The notes beneath the pieces were generated by a model. That model made no database searches, was not told the DNA's origin, and worked only from the letters and a program-made list of their open reading frames with translations. From positions 612,530 to 676,529 of the forward strand of contig NZ_LT904908.1 of assembly GCF_900199705.1 (NCBI RefSeq): a stretch of 64,000 nt of DNA. The letters are read 5' to 3'. Each line of letters starts with the position of its first letter. The first letter of the stretch is position 1. A program made the position numbers and the translations under genes. Below, piece after piece: positions 24,588 through 34,214 of this stretch. This stretch comes from Collinsella provencensis. Its GTDB lineage: Bacteria > Actinomycetota > Coriobacteriia > Coriobacteriales > Coriobacteriaceae.

Positions 24588-25313
24588 CTACAGCAGCTTA
24601 ATCAACCGCACCTGCGTGCCCTGGGCATCGGAACGGCGACGCACGTCAACGTTGTCGACAAGCATACGCATCAGGCGAATACCGCGTCCGCGCTCGCGGC
24701 TTTCAACCGGCTCTTCATCCGCCGCGATCTCATAGCCGCTACCGCAGTCATTGACCTCGATCACCACGCGATCGGGAAACGCCTCGACCGTCATCACACA
24801 CCCGCAGGCATCGCACGCATGATCATACGCGTTGGACAGCGCCTCCCCCACCGCCAGGGCGACGTCGAAGCAATCGTCGCGGCTCAGGGGCAACGTGCCA
24901 AGCAGCTCGACCACACGATGGCGGTAATACCCCAAATTCTCGACGCCCGAACGAATCGCAAAGCTCTTGCTCCACAGCGGCGGAACATCGGGCGAAAGCA
25001 CCGGCACTGGCGGCTTGTCTATGGCTGAAACGTGCAGTACGTCGATCAAGCGCGCTATTTGCAAAAACCGTATGACCTCGGACGAAGCGCCCACCAACGA
25101 CAGCATTCCGCCACGCTCCAGCAGTGTGCGAGCACGCGTGAGCAAAAACGCCAAACCCGTTGAGTCGATAAACGTAACGTTTTGGCAGTTCACGATAATG
25201 CGGCGAACGCCGCTCTCGATAAGCGCATCCACCTGCGTGCGGAGCGCAGGCACCGTGGACAGATCAATGTCGCGCGTAGGGGCAATAACCGATATGTCGT
25301 TCCACTCATTCAT
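24588..25313 (-). CDS. STAS domain fused to anti-sigma-type HATPase
   Basis: 241 aa. Residues about 6-100 form an STAS domain, with the phosphorylatable Ser in VTFIDSTGLAFLL, as in anti-anti-sigma factors. Residues about 115-241 are an RsbW/SpoIIAB-type ATPase: N box VGEALSNAYDHA, G1 DCGSGYE, G2 RGRGIRLMRMLVDNV. The two halves are normally separate and antagonistic proteins of a partner-switching pathway. The SpoIIE-type phosphatase gene lies 29 bases upstream on the same strand, so a single operon could hold phosphatase, antagonist and kinase. No sigma factor is nearby. Confidence 0.9.
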   Translation of the reverse strand: MNEWNDISVIAPTRDIDLSTVPALRTQVDALIESGVRRIIVNCQNVTFIDSTGLAFLLTRARTLLERGGMLSLVGASSEVIRFLQIARLIDVLHVSAIDKPPVPVLSPDVPPLWSKSFAIRSGVENLGYYRHRVVELLGTLPLSRDDCFDVALAVGEALSNAYDHACDACGCVMTVEAFPDRVVIEVNDCGSGYEIAADEEPVESRERGRGIRLMRMLVDNVDVRRRSDAQGTQVRLIKLL

Positions 25314-25342
25314 GCCGCTATCGTTCCCGCACGCATGCGCTT

Positions 25343-27655
25343 CTATTCAGTCAACCCGTCAAAACGCAAGGCAGCAAGCGCGATATCGTCATCGAGCGCA
25401 GAACCCGTAAAGGTGTCGAGCGCGTCGAGCACCTGCGCGCACATGCCGTCGATGCCATCCGCCGCAGCGCTCAGTAACACGCTGCTCAGCCGCTCCTCGC
25501 CAAAGAAGGCGCCCGACGCATCGCGCGCCTCAATCGCACCGTCGGTATACATGAACAGGATGTCACCGGGCTTAAAGGTGAAGGTACCGTTTTCGTACGC
25601 CATGGACGAGAACGCGCCGATCACACCCGATTGCGTGCTCAGCTGCTCTGCTTCCACCGCGCCGTCTGCATCGGTGTGCAGCAGCATCGCGGGCGGATGG
25701 CCCGCCGAGCAATATGTCGCACGTCCATGTCGCAAATCGAGCTTGGCGATGAACACCGTCACGAACGTCTCAACGCGCGAGAAACTCATGAGCATGCGGT
25801 TGAGCGAGCGCGCCATACGCGCTGGGCTCGCTCCCTCCCAGGTATAGGCGGTCAGCGCCGTCTTGACGAGCGAGGACATCGAAGCCGCCTCAACGCCCTT
25901 GCCCGACACGTCGCCCAGGATCATAACAGCACGGTCATCGGGTAGGCGTATGAGTGTGTAGAAGTCGCCACCCACAAGCGCCTGCTGCGTTGCGGAAGAG
26001 TAAAGCGAGTCCGCCGTGATGCCCGGCACGCTGCCCAAAGCGTTGCGCATGCCCACCTGAAGCGTTTGCGCAATGCGACGCTCATGCTCCTGCTGGCGCG
26101 CATCGCCCATGACGAGCTCGAAGTCGTGGGCAAGATGCGTAAGGTAGTCAAACTCAAGGTCGTCGATGGGCTCTTGAGAGCCGTCACGCAACAACAGGAA
26201 CCGACGCGGCGGTAAAACGGCGGCAAACGGTCCCACATCCTCAACGAACTCGTTTTCGCTCATCTCGGGCCCAAGATCGATGTAGACGCCTTGACACGGC
26301 AAACCGTGGCTTGCAAACCATCTGCCGATCCGCGTCGTGCGGTCGACGCGCGCCAACCGCGCTTGTTTGGGTTCCTCAGCCACGGCAAGGGGACCGTTCG
26401 CCGTCTCCATGAAATCGGACTTCGCAAAGGCTCCCACACGGGCGGCAGGCGCGGTCTCAGAGAAAAACGCCTCGTCAGCGCTCTTGGGCAAAACGACCGA
26501 GCTGCCTCCTTCGTAATCGATCACGTAAACCGAACGCTCGGGATCGAACAGCACCGGCAACAGTCGGCAAGAGAGTTGCTGGCGCACTTCCTCGGTGATT
26601 TCCCGCCAAGCCGATACACGGTCGTCGCTCAACGCGAACAGCATGTCGCGCGCGCGATTGAGCGAGCGGGTAAGCTCGGACGTGCGTTCGGCCCGCAACG
26701 ATGTGGCAACACCCACCAGCTCGATGGAAAGATAGTCGCACACCACCTCGAGCACGCTGACGTCGTAAACGCGCGGCGTGCACGGGCGCGACCAGCCGAG
26801 CTCGATGATGCCGAGCACCTGCGTTCCGAAATACACCGGAACGGCGATGACGGTCTTGAAGGGCGGCATGTATTGGAACGGTAGGCTGCGCTTGAGATGT
26901 GCGTCGATGTCGTACAGCTCACCCGTAGAGGAGCTGCCTCCCGTCAATCCGCCGGAAGTGATGGATAGGCGGCACGCACGCTGCTCGCGCAACACGTAGG
27001 TGGGGACACCCGCACCGTACGGGATGAAATCGGGGACGTATACCCCCTGCATGCCGCGACTCACGCCACGCAACTTGAAACCGCCGCTCTCCGCGAAGTA
27101 CGCGGTGGCACCCGAGGCGTCGAGCGTCTCGGTCATGCGATTGAGCACCGCGTCTACAAGCGATGCAAGGTCGTTTGAGCCCACCGTGGACATAATTATG
27201 GATAGAGTGCCCGAAAGGCGCTTGTTCGCCGCCTGAAGCTCTGAGAGAAGGCGCTGCATCTTACGGTCGTTCGCAAAGCGCTCCTCAAGGCTCCGGATTG
27301 CGACGACATATCGATGCGCGTGATCGTTTTCGGGGTTCTGCGGCGGCTCGAGCTCGATGGCGCGAACGCCCACGGGGATGAAGGAGCCATCGGTGAGTTT
27401 GAGCATGAGCGTGTTGTCCGTACCGTCCGACGCAAACGGCATCCGATGATCCTGGGCGCGCTCAAACATGGCGCTGTACAGCAAATCCTTGACATCCACG
27501 CCCACCACGCGCTCACGCGAGGACTTCACCAAATCGAGAAGCTTGGCATTCACATGCTGGACCGTGCCGTCCATATCGCATACCACGATCGCATCGCTCA
27601 CCAGCTCCGTCAAACGGACCGCGTCGCCAAGTTCATCATTGTGAATGAAATCCAT
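25343..27655 (-). CDS. PAS-GAF SpoIIE/RsbU-type PP2C phosphatase
   Basis: 770 aa. An N-terminal PAS-like sensor (about 8-130, VSDAIVVCDMDGTVQHVNAK) is followed by a coiled stretch and a GAF-like domain (about 170-330). A second, weaker sensor region spans about 360-510. The C-terminal SpoIIE phosphatase (about 560-770) has VGGDFYTLIRLPDDR, LGDVSGKGVEAASMS, CSAGHPPAML and TDGAIEARD. It would dephosphorylate the STAS domain of the downstream protein in response to a cytoplasmic signal. No membrane segment. Start 27655 follows CGGAGGGG; the frame is open further upstream but overlaps tRNA-Leu terminator DNA. Confidence 0.9.
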   Translation of the reverse strand: MDFIHNDELGDAVRLTELVSDAIVVCDMDGTVQHVNAKLLDLVKSSRERVVGVDVKDLLYSAMFERAQDHRMPFASDGTDNTLMLKLTDGSFIPVGVRAIELEPPQNPENDHAHRYVVAIRSLEERFANDRKMQRLLSELQAANKRLSGTLSIIMSTVGSNDLASLVDAVLNRMTETLDASGATAYFAESGGFKLRGVSRGMQGVYVPDFIPYGAGVPTYVLREQRACRLSITSGGLTGGSSSTGELYDIDAHLKRSLPFQYMPPFKTVIAVPVYFGTQVLGIIELGWSRPCTPRVYDVSVLEVVCDYLSIELVGVATSLRAERTSELTRSLNRARDMLFALSDDRVSAWREITEEVRQQLSCRLLPVLFDPERSVYVIDYEGGSSVVLPKSADEAFFSETAPAARVGAFAKSDFMETANGPLAVAEEPKQARLARVDRTTRIGRWFASHGLPCQGVYIDLGPEMSENEFVEDVGPFAAVLPPRRFLLLRDGSQEPIDDLEFDYLTHLAHDFELVMGDARQQEHERRIAQTLQVGMRNALGSVPGITADSLYSSATQQALVGGDFYTLIRLPDDRAVMILGDVSGKGVEAASMSSLVKTALTAYTWEGASPARMARSLNRMLMSFSRVETFVTVFIAKLDLRHGRATYCSAGHPPAMLLHTDADGAVEAEQLSTQSGVIGAFSSMAYENGTFTFKPGDILFMYTDGAIEARDASGAFFGEERLSSVLLSAAADGIDGMCAQVLDALDTFTGSALDDDIALAALRFDGLTE

Positions 27656-27718
27656 GGGCGCCCCTCCGCGAAAACTCGCATACACGGCGCGCATCGCACG
27701 ACCGCGTGCGATAGATAG

Positions 27719-27744
27719 TAAAAGAGCCACTCATGGTGGCCCTC
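27719..27744 (-). terminator. tRNA-Leu terminator
   Basis: GAGGGCCAC / GTGGCTC hairpin followed by TTTTA on the minus strand. Confidence 0.6.
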
Positions 27745-27755
27745 GTTAATTGCTA

Positions 27756-27845
27756 TGGTGTCGGAGGCGGGACTTGAACCCGCATGACCGCAAAATGGTC
27801 ACTAGCACCTCAAGCTAGCGCGTCTGCCAATTCCGCCACTCCGAC
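27756..27845 (-). tRNA. tRNA-Leu (GAG)
   Basis: Class II tRNA of 90 bases with encoded CCA. Acceptor GTCGGAG / CTCCGAC, anticodon stem CTAGC / GCTAG around TTGAGGT (GAG), a long variable arm (GACCATTTTGCGGTC), and T loop GTTCAAGTC. The promoter upstream is TTGCAC, 17 bases, TTACTA. Confidence 0.95.
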
Positions 27846-27985
27846 GTTCGCAACAGAGAAGATAGTAACCCGAACCGCCCCTGTTGTGCAAGCATTTTTT
27901 CAAAAAGTTCTCGAGAAACAACATTCTCCGAGGTCAAGAGCCTGATTGTACATGCAAAACACCCGGTGGCGTCCGCTTCAATCCA

Positions 27986-29725
27986 CTACTTCTGCGCATG
28001 CGCAAGGTCGGGCAAGGCGTTTGCATCAACCGCAAGACGCCCGATGCGCTCGGATGCAACTTTGGTGTGGACGGGATGCACCAGGGGGATAACCGCCATG
28101 CGCTCGGACGCCAGCTGCAGCGCCTGCGCGCATAGGTCGTGCCGTGCAGAGGCATCGGTCGTCGCACGGGCCTGATCGAACAGACTCGTTACGGCAGGCT
28201 GACCTTCCTCGTTGAGCGAACTCGCTGCGATAGACTGGCCTTCCTCGACGTCATTTATCTCAGGCAGCGAATCGCGCTCCCCTTCCAAAAGCGGCTCTAC
28301 AAATGCCAAGGGCGTGGGACGCGTGGGCACCCACGTTGCGAGAGCACATTCAAAATCGCCCTCATCGTAGCGCTGCACAAGCTCCCCCGCTTGGAGCGCC
28401 TGAAGTTTAAGGGTGATTCCCACAATGGCAAGGTCCTCTTTAATCTGCTCGGCGACGTACTCTTGGACGCCGCCTTTGCGATACAGCAACGTCAGGCTCA
28501 TATCACGCTTTTCGTCTGGTTCCGCCGGATACGCTTGCTCAAACAACTCCGCAGCGTAATCGGGATCGTAGGAACACGCGGACCAAGCGGGGATCTCGCC
28601 CCTGGCAACGCACGGGGGCACCGGGCTCGTAGCGGGAGCGGCACTCCCCTTGAGCGTTTTGTCGGCAAGAGCCTCACGGTCGATGGCATATGACAGCGCC
28701 GTGCGCAGCGCCGCATTATCAAGCGGAGCTACCTGGGTGTTGCACATCAGGTACACCAACGTCGGCTCATCGCAGCGCGCCACGCCCGCTCCCAGCGTCA
28801 TGGTGCAGCCATCTTCAGCCGCCCCAAAGGTGTCGAGCACGTTTTTATACTGGTCAACGGGAACATCGCACACGTCCACATTGCCCGCTTCAAATTGCCT
28901 ATACGCGACCTGAGTGTCATCCTCCATGGTGAGCAAAGCACCTTCGACGGAGGCTTTTCCGAACGCATAGTCGGCATATGCCGTCAAGCGGACTTCCTCC
29001 TTGCCGTCCCATGCACGCTTCATTTTGAACGGACCGTTACCGATGGGATTATTCGCGAAGGTCTCGGGGTCATCCTCCGCCTCTTTCGGCACGGGGGAAA
29101 GCGCCGGATGAGCCACCGTATACACCCACTCCGCATCGGGCTCGGTGAGCTCCACGACGAGCGTTTGATCGTCGGGACAGCGAACACCCACAAGCTCTGA
29201 AGCTCTGCCGCGATGGAGCGCCTCATAGCCATCCACCAACTCAAGCAGATGCGTCAGAGGATTATGCAGGGCGTACGCCCCGTCTTCGCCCACCGCGTCA
29301 TCGGATGAGCCCTCAACCTCTGCGCCAGGTTGGGGACGCACCAAACGCTCCCACGCACGCTTAAACGATACGGAGGTAACGGGGTCGCCGTTATGGAACG
29401 TGACGCCCTCTGCAAGGGAAAACGTGACCGAACGCGCGTCCTCGGCAACCTGATACGAAGTGGCGACGCAAGGCGTAAGTTCGCCGGATGCAAAGTCGAA
29501 TCGCAGCAAGGGATCAAAGAGCTGCGAAACCACAACCCGGCCCGCTTCATTGTCGATGAGCATCGGGTCGATGGCCCCGGCCTTACCGATGCGATAGCGC
29601 ACCCACGAAACCGGAACGGCATTCGCCCCTTTGTGGGCCTCCGTTGGCTGCGTCATGCAACCCGAAAGCCCGGCAAGCGTACCCGCAGCCGCAAAACCGC
29701 TCAAGAATGTCCGTCGGTCGATCAT
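27986..29725 (-). CDS. Oligopeptide ABC transporter substrate-binding lipoprotein (family 5)
   Basis: 579 aa. MIDRRTFLSGFAAAGTLAGL SGC carries a twin-arginine motif and a lipobox with the acylated C23, so it is a Tat-exported lipoprotein. The body is a family 5 extracellular binding protein: VTFHNGDPVTSVSFKRAWER, NPIGNGPFKM, ALSYAIDREALADKTL. It lies downstream of oppBCDF behind a terminator and is a second binding protein for that system or a separate sensor. Start 29725 after GGGAGG. Confidence 0.9.
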   Translation of the reverse strand: MIDRRTFLSGFAAAGTLAGLSGCMTQPTEAHKGANAVPVSWVRYRIGKAGAIDPMLIDNEAGRVVVSQLFDPLLRFDFASGELTPCVATSYQVAEDARSVTFSLAEGVTFHNGDPVTSVSFKRAWERLVRPQPGAEVEGSSDDAVGEDGAYALHNPLTHLLELVDGYEALHRGRASELVGVRCPDDQTLVVELTEPDAEWVYTVAHPALSPVPKEAEDDPETFANNPIGNGPFKMKRAWDGKEEVRLTAYADYAFGKASVEGALLTMEDDTQVAYRQFEAGNVDVCDVPVDQYKNVLDTFGAAEDGCTMTLGAGVARCDEPTLVYLMCNTQVAPLDNAALRTALSYAIDREALADKTLKGSAAPATSPVPPCVARGEIPAWSACSYDPDYAAELFEQAYPAEPDEKRDMSLTLLYRKGGVQEYVAEQIKEDLAIVGITLKLQALQAGELVQRYDEGDFECALATWVPTRPTPLAFVEPLLEGERDSLPEINDVEEGQSIAASSLNEEGQPAVTSLFDQARATTDASARHDLCAQALQLASERMAVIPLVHPVHTKVASERIGRLAVDANALPDLAHAQK

Positions 29726-29772
29726 GAGGCCCTCCCATCGCGGACCGAGTATTCCACCTGTCCACTCTAAAT

Positions 29773-29798
29773 GAAAACGGGCCCGAAAGCCCGTTTTC
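29773..29798 (-). terminator. Terminator of the opp operon
   Basis: GAAAACGGGC / GCCCGTTTTC perfect 10-bp stem, symmetric, between oppF and the second binding protein gene. Confidence 0.8.
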
Positions 29799-29823
29799 AC
29801 ATGCAATTCTCTATTGCAACCTC

Positions 29824-30843
29824 TTAGAGGTCAATGTGCGTCTCCTTGATGGGGAACGGCTGCGCAAAGTGACAGGCGCAGAAGTGGCCGTTCTCGACCT
29901 CACGGAACTCCGGGGTCTCCTCGGAGCAACGAGTCTGAGCGATCGGGCAGCGCGTATGGAAACGGCAGCCAGTCGGCGGATCGATCGGCGAGGGCGGATC
30001 GCCCGCGAGGATGATGCGCTTGCGGCTCTTCTGCACGTCCGGATCGGGAATCGGCACAGCGGAGAGCAGCGACTGCGTGTACGGGTGGTTCGGCTGAGCG
30101 TAGAGGCGCTTCCAATCGGAGAGCTCCACCATCTTGCCGAGGTACATAACGGCCACGCGATCGGAGATGTGCTGCACGACGGAGAGGTCGTGCGCGATGA
30201 ACAGGTACGCGGTGCCGTACTGCTTCTGCAGGTCCTTCAACAGGTTCAGGACCTGGGCCTGAATGGACACGTCAAGAGCGGAAACAGGCTCGTCGCAGAT
30301 AATGAGCTTCGGGCGCAGGATGAACGAACGGGCAATGCCCACGCGCTGGCGCTGGCCGCCGGAAAACTCGTGCGGATAACGGTTGATGTGCTCCGGATTG
30401 AGGCCGACGACATCAAGCAGCTCGCGAACGCGCTCGATGCGCTCCTCGGGAGTACCGATGCCGTGGATGACCATGGGCTCGGAGATAATCTCGCCGATGG
30501 TCATACGCGGATTCAGTGACGCATACGGATCCTGGAAGATGAACTGCATCTCACGACGCATGTCCTTGAGCTCTTTTTTGCTCATCTTGGAAACGTCGCG
30601 ACCCTCGAAGTAGACCTTGCCGGAGGTCGGCGGGTCGAGGTGCATGATGGCACGGCCCGTGGTGGACTTGCCGCAGCCGGACTCGCCTACCAGACCAAAG
30701 GTCTCACCTGCGTGAATCTCAAACGAGATGTCGTTAACGGCGGAGACGACCTTCTTGGAGAACTTGCCTGCCAAGAAGCCGGAACCCGTCGGGAATTCCT
30801 TGTAAAGGTGCTCGACCTTGAGCAACGGGGTATTCTCGGCCAT
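29824..30843 (-). CDS. oppF: Oligopeptide ABC transporter ATP-binding protein OppF
   Basis: 339 aa. Walker [10 protein letters not shown], signature FSGGQRQR, Walker [13 protein letters not shown], and the switch His in FIAHDLSVV. The C-terminal oligopeptide/dipeptide domain contains [15 protein letters not shown], the Cys-rich segment that binds an iron-sulfur cluster in related proteins. Last gene of oppBCDF. The start directly follows the end of oppD. Confidence 0.95.
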   Translation of the reverse strand: MAENTPLLKVEHLYKEFPTGSGFLAGKFSKKVVSAVNDISFEIHAGETFGLVGESGCGKSTTGRAIMHLDPPTSGKVYFEGRDVSKMSKKELKDMRREMQFIFQDPYASLNPRMTIGEIISEPMVIHGIGTPEERIERVRELLDVVGLNPEHINRYPHEFSGGQRQRVGIARSFILRPKLIICDEPVSALDVSIQAQVLNLLKDLQKQYGTAYLFIAHDLSVVQHISDRVAVMYLGKMVELSDWKRLYAQPNHPYTQSLLSAVPIPDPDVQKSRKRIILAGDPPSPIDPPTGCRFHTRCPIAQTRCSEETPEFREVENGHFCACHFAQPFPIKETHIDL

Positions 30844-31971
30844 TTACGCATCGCCTCCCTTCGTAGCTTCCACATCGTCGGGAATGGCAGCGGGAATGGT
30901 CGCGCGCGAACGAGAGGTATCGGGCGCGAACTTCTTAACAAAAGCATCGTCGTCAGCGTAATGGCACTCGGAATAATGGCCATCCGACATGACGTACTTC
31001 TTCGGACGCTCCTTGTGGCACAGCTCCGTTGCATACGGGCAACGGGGTGCGAAGGCACAGCCAGCGGGAAGGTTCACGAGCGACGGCGGGTTGCCATGGA
31101 TGGGCGTGAGCGGCTTCTTCTCATCGGTCGCCTGCTCCGGAATGGAGCGGATGAGGCCCCAGGTGTAGGGGTGGCGGCTCTCGTAGAAGATCTCGTCGGC
31201 GGTACCGAACTCGACCGGGTGACCGGCGTACATGACCATGATCTTGTCGGCCATGTCTGCCACAACACCCAGGTCGTGGGTAATCATGATGATGGCGTTT
31301 CCGTTCTTCTCCTGCATTTCCTGCATGAGCTCGATGATCTGCGCCTGAATGGTCACGTCGAGAGCCGTGGTGGGCTCGTCGGCGATCAGGATGTCAGGGT
31401 CGCAGGCGAGAGCCATGGCGATCATGACACGCTGGCGCATACCGCCGGAGAACTGATGCGGATACTCATTCACGCGCTTCTCGGGCTCGGGGATGCCCAC
31501 GAGGTCGAGCAGCTCGGTGGCGCGCTTAAGCGCCTCCTCCTTGGAGTAGCCGCGATGCAAGCGCAGGCCCTCGCCCACCTGACGGCCGATCTTATAGACC
31601 GGGTTCAGGGAGGTCATGGGGTCCTGGAAGATCATGGCGATATCGTTGCCGCGGACGTGCTGCATATCCTCTTCGGACATGTTGAGCAGGTCATGGCCAC
31701 GGTACGTGACAGAGCCGCCCTCGATCTTTCCCGGAGGCATGGAGATGAGGCCCATGATGGTCATGGCGGTCACGGACTTGCCGGAGCCGGACTCACCCAC
31801 GACGCCCAGGGTCTCACCGCGGTCGAGCGTGTAGGACACGCCGTCGACCGCGTGGACCACGCCGTCCTCGGTATGGAAGTACATCTTCAGGTCGTCGACC
31901 TCGAGCAGGTGGTGTCCCTCGGGAACCGGCTGTGTCTTGATGTCGACGTAGGAATCGTTCTTCTTAGCCAT
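30844..31971 (-). CDS. oppD: Oligopeptide ABC transporter ATP-binding protein OppD
   Basis: 375 aa. Walker [11 protein letters not shown], signature FSGGMRQRV, Walker [12 protein letters not shown], switch MITHDLGVV, and the C-terminal [15 protein letters not shown] segment. It pairs with OppF as the heterodimeric ATPase. It has about 55 extra C-terminal residues ([20 protein letters not shown]). Confidence 0.95.
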   Translation of the reverse strand: MAKKNDSYVDIKTQPVPEGHHLLEVDDLKMYFHTEDGVVHAVDGVSYTLDRGETLGVVGESGSGKSVTAMTIMGLISMPPGKIEGGSVTYRGHDLLNMSEEDMQHVRGNDIAMIFQDPMTSLNPVYKIGRQVGEGLRLHRGYSKEEALKRATELLDLVGIPEPEKRVNEYPHQFSGGMRQRVMIAMALACDPDILIADEPTTALDVTIQAQIIELMQEMQEKNGNAIIMITHDLGVVADMADKIMVMYAGHPVEFGTADEIFYESRHPYTWGLIRSIPEQATDEKKPLTPIHGNPPSLVNLPAGCAFAPRCPYATELCHKERPKKYVMSDGHYSECHYADDDAFVKKFAPDTSRSRATIPAAIPDDVEATKGGDA

Positions 31972-31974
31972 GGT

Positions 31975-32928
31975 TTACGCGTCCTTCATCTTCACGTCGA
32001 GCGCATCGCGCAGGCCGTCACCCAGCAGGGTGAAGGCAAGAACGGTGGTCAGGATGGCAAGGCCGGGCATGATCATGAGCCACGGCTCGGTCTGCAGGAA
32101 CTTCTGGCCCTCCTGGATGAGGGTGCCCCACGAGGGATCGGGCGGGATGACGCCCAAGCCCAAGAACGACAGGGCGGACTCGGTCAGGATGGCGCCGCCG
32201 ATGTTCATGGTGGCGTACACCACGATGGAGGCGACGGAGTTCGGGAAGATGTGGCGGGCGATGATGCGCACGTCGGAGGCACCCATGGAGCGCGCCGCGT
32301 CCACGTAGTCGCTCTCCTTGACGGAGAGAATGGCGGAACGGAAGACGCGGGCGATCGAAGGCCAGCCCAAGATGCCGATGGCGATAAACACGTTCTGGAT
32401 GCCGTTGCCGATGACCGCGATCATGGCAATGACGAACAGGGTGTACGGGAACGCCAGGAAGATATCGGCCAGGCGCATGATGATCGTATCCCAAAGGCCA
32501 CCGTAGTACGCGGCGATGGCGCCGAGCACCAGGCCGATGATGGTGGAGATGCCCGTGGCGACGATGCCGACGGTCAGAGAGATGCGGGCGCCGTAGATAA
32601 CACGGGAAAGCACGTCACGGCCGAGGGTGTCGGTACCAAAGGGGTGCTGAAGCGATGGCGCGAGGCGCGAGTTCATCACCATGGTCGCCGTATCGGAGGC
32701 GTTCGGCGCGCCGAGGACCTGCGGGACCCACAAATCGGCGGTGGCGGCAACGACAACGACGAAGAGAATCCAGATGATGGCGAAAATCGCAAGGCGATTC
32801 TTCTTCAGGCGCTTGAAGGCGTCGCCCCACAGGGTGCGGGACGGATTACTGTCCTCGGCATTCACCGGAGCTTCGGCTGCCGCAGCGCACTCGTCGGCAC
32901 GCGTATCGAGATCCAGAGGATACTGCAT
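31975..32928 (-). CDS. oppC: Oligopeptide ABC transporter permease OppC
   Basis: 317 aa. Cytoplasmic N-terminal part, six membrane segments, HPFGTDTLGRDVLSRVIYGA near residue 95, and the EAA loop (ARSMGASDVRIIARHIFPN). It forms the channel with OppB. Confidence 0.95.
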   Translation of the reverse strand: MQYPLDLDTRADECAAAAEAPVNAEDSNPSRTLWGDAFKRLKKNRLAIFAIIWILFVVVVAATADLWVPQVLGAPNASDTATMVMNSRLAPSLQHPFGTDTLGRDVLSRVIYGARISLTVGIVATGISTIIGLVLGAIAAYYGGLWDTIIMRLADIFLAFPYTLFVIAMIAVIGNGIQNVFIAIGILGWPSIARVFRSAILSVKESDYVDAARSMGASDVRIIARHIFPNSVASIVVYATMNIGGAILTESALSFLGLGVIPPDPSWGTLIQEGQKFLQTEPWLMIMPGLAILTTVLAFTLLGDGLRDALDVKMKDA

Positions 32929-32940
32929 GATTCTCCTCCC

Positions 32941-33975
32941 CTACTTCTCGCTCTTGTTGCCAAGGCGGATACGCGGATCAAGGAACGCGTAGCTCACATC
33001 GACAATCAGGTTGATGATCATAACCACGACCACGATGACCGTGACGGAACCCATGACGATGGGCCAGTCGCGGCGCGTGATGGCCGTGTAAGTCTGCTGG
33101 CCGATACCGGGCCAGTTGAACACCGTCTCGGTGAGGATGGCGCCGGCGAGCATGGCGCCGAAGTCCATGCCAACGTAGGTGACGACCGGGATGAGGGCGT
33201 TCTTGAGCGCGTGCTTGAAGATGATGTCGCGCTTGGAGAGGCCCTTTGCCTTGGCGGTACGGATATAGTCCTGGTTCATAACCTCGATGAGCTGCGAGCG
33301 CATGATTCGAGCGGTGTACGCCGTGGAGATCGCAGCGAGGGTGACGGCGGGCAGGATGTAGTACATCCAGCCAGCGAACTGCGGGCGCGGGCCGGGGACG
33401 CCGGAAATCGGCAGGGCAAGTGCGCCGCCAGAGAGGTCCTTGAGCCAGATGCCGAAGAACAGCTGGAGCAGCAGGCCCAGCCAGAAGGCGGGCATGGCCA
33501 CGAGCGCGGATGTGACGAGCGTCACGAGCACATCCCAGAACGAGTAGCGCTTGATGGCCGAGATGATGCCCGCACCGATACCCACGATCGCCTCGATGAC
33601 GATGGCGACGAGGGCAATCTGCACCGTATACGGATACGCCTCGAGAATCATTTCGGTTACCTCGCGGCCCTTCTGATACGAAGTGCCGAGATCACCCTGG
33701 AGCAGGCCGCCCAGGTAATCGAAGTAACGCTCCACCATCGGCGTTTCGATGGTGTCGCCGTTCTCGTCATAGATGATGTTGCCGTCCGCGTCGGTCTTGA
33801 TGAGACCGTGAGCGGCGCGGATGTTCATCTCGGTAACAGGATCGAGTTTCCTCTCGCCGGCGATCAGTTTGATCGGGTCGCCCGGAACGACATTCTGTAG
33901 GATGAACAGAATGAGCGTGACGCCGAGGAAGACCGGGATGAACTGTAGGACTCGCTTGAGGATGTACCTGAGCAC
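32941..33975 (-). CDS. oppB: Oligopeptide ABC transporter permease OppB
   Basis: 344 aa. LRYILKRVLQFIPVFLGVTL at the N-terminus, EAA loop AKAKGLSKRDIIFKHALKNA, six membrane segments. A polar insert DADGNIIYDENGDTIETP (about residues 62-80) lies in the first external loop and is longer than usual. GTG 33975 is chosen because GGGAGGG precedes it. First gene of the oppBCDF run. Confidence 0.94.
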   Translation of the reverse strand: MLRYILKRVLQFIPVFLGVTLILFILQNVVPGDPIKLIAGERKLDPVTEMNIRAAHGLIKTDADGNIIYDENGDTIETPMVERYFDYLGGLLQGDLGTSYQKGREVTEMILEAYPYTVQIALVAIVIEAIVGIGAGIISAIKRYSFWDVLVTLVTSALVAMPAFWLGLLLQLFFGIWLKDLSGGALALPISGVPGPRPQFAGWMYYILPAVTLAAISTAYTARIMRSQLIEVMNQDYIRTAKAKGLSKRDIIFKHALKNALIPVVTYVGMDFGAMLAGAILTETVFNWPGIGQQTYTAITRRDWPIVMGSVTVIVVVVMIINLIVDVSYAFLDPRIRLGNKSEK

Positions 33976-34150
33976 AGCGATACCCTCCCTAGTCAGATGG
34001 ACACTACACTTAGCTACAGTACGCCGCAGCATAAATAACCATTATACGATATGCGACGGACTATGCAGCGGTGATTATGCATCGTTATGCGATGCAAGCG
34101 CATTTCCATGCATGAGCACCACTGCATAAGTCGTAAAACAGTACGACAGT

Positions 34151-34184
34151 AAAGCAGGACACCGCTCTCGCGATGCCCTGCTTT
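34151..34184 (-). terminator. Hairpin after oppA
   Basis: AAAGCAGG / CCTGCTTT arms 18 bases apart, just past the oppA stop on its strand. The T tract is weak, so partial read-through into oppBCDF is plausible. Confidence 0.55.
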
Positions 34185-34214
34185 CAGGTGCTATCGAGCT
34201 ACTCCAGCACGAAC

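Noticed and set aside
30640..33900. Very long open frame on the plus strand (1086 codons)
   Set aside because: It is the antisense of oppD, oppC and oppB, has no domain and reflects GC-rich codon bias. The minus-strand genes are certain.
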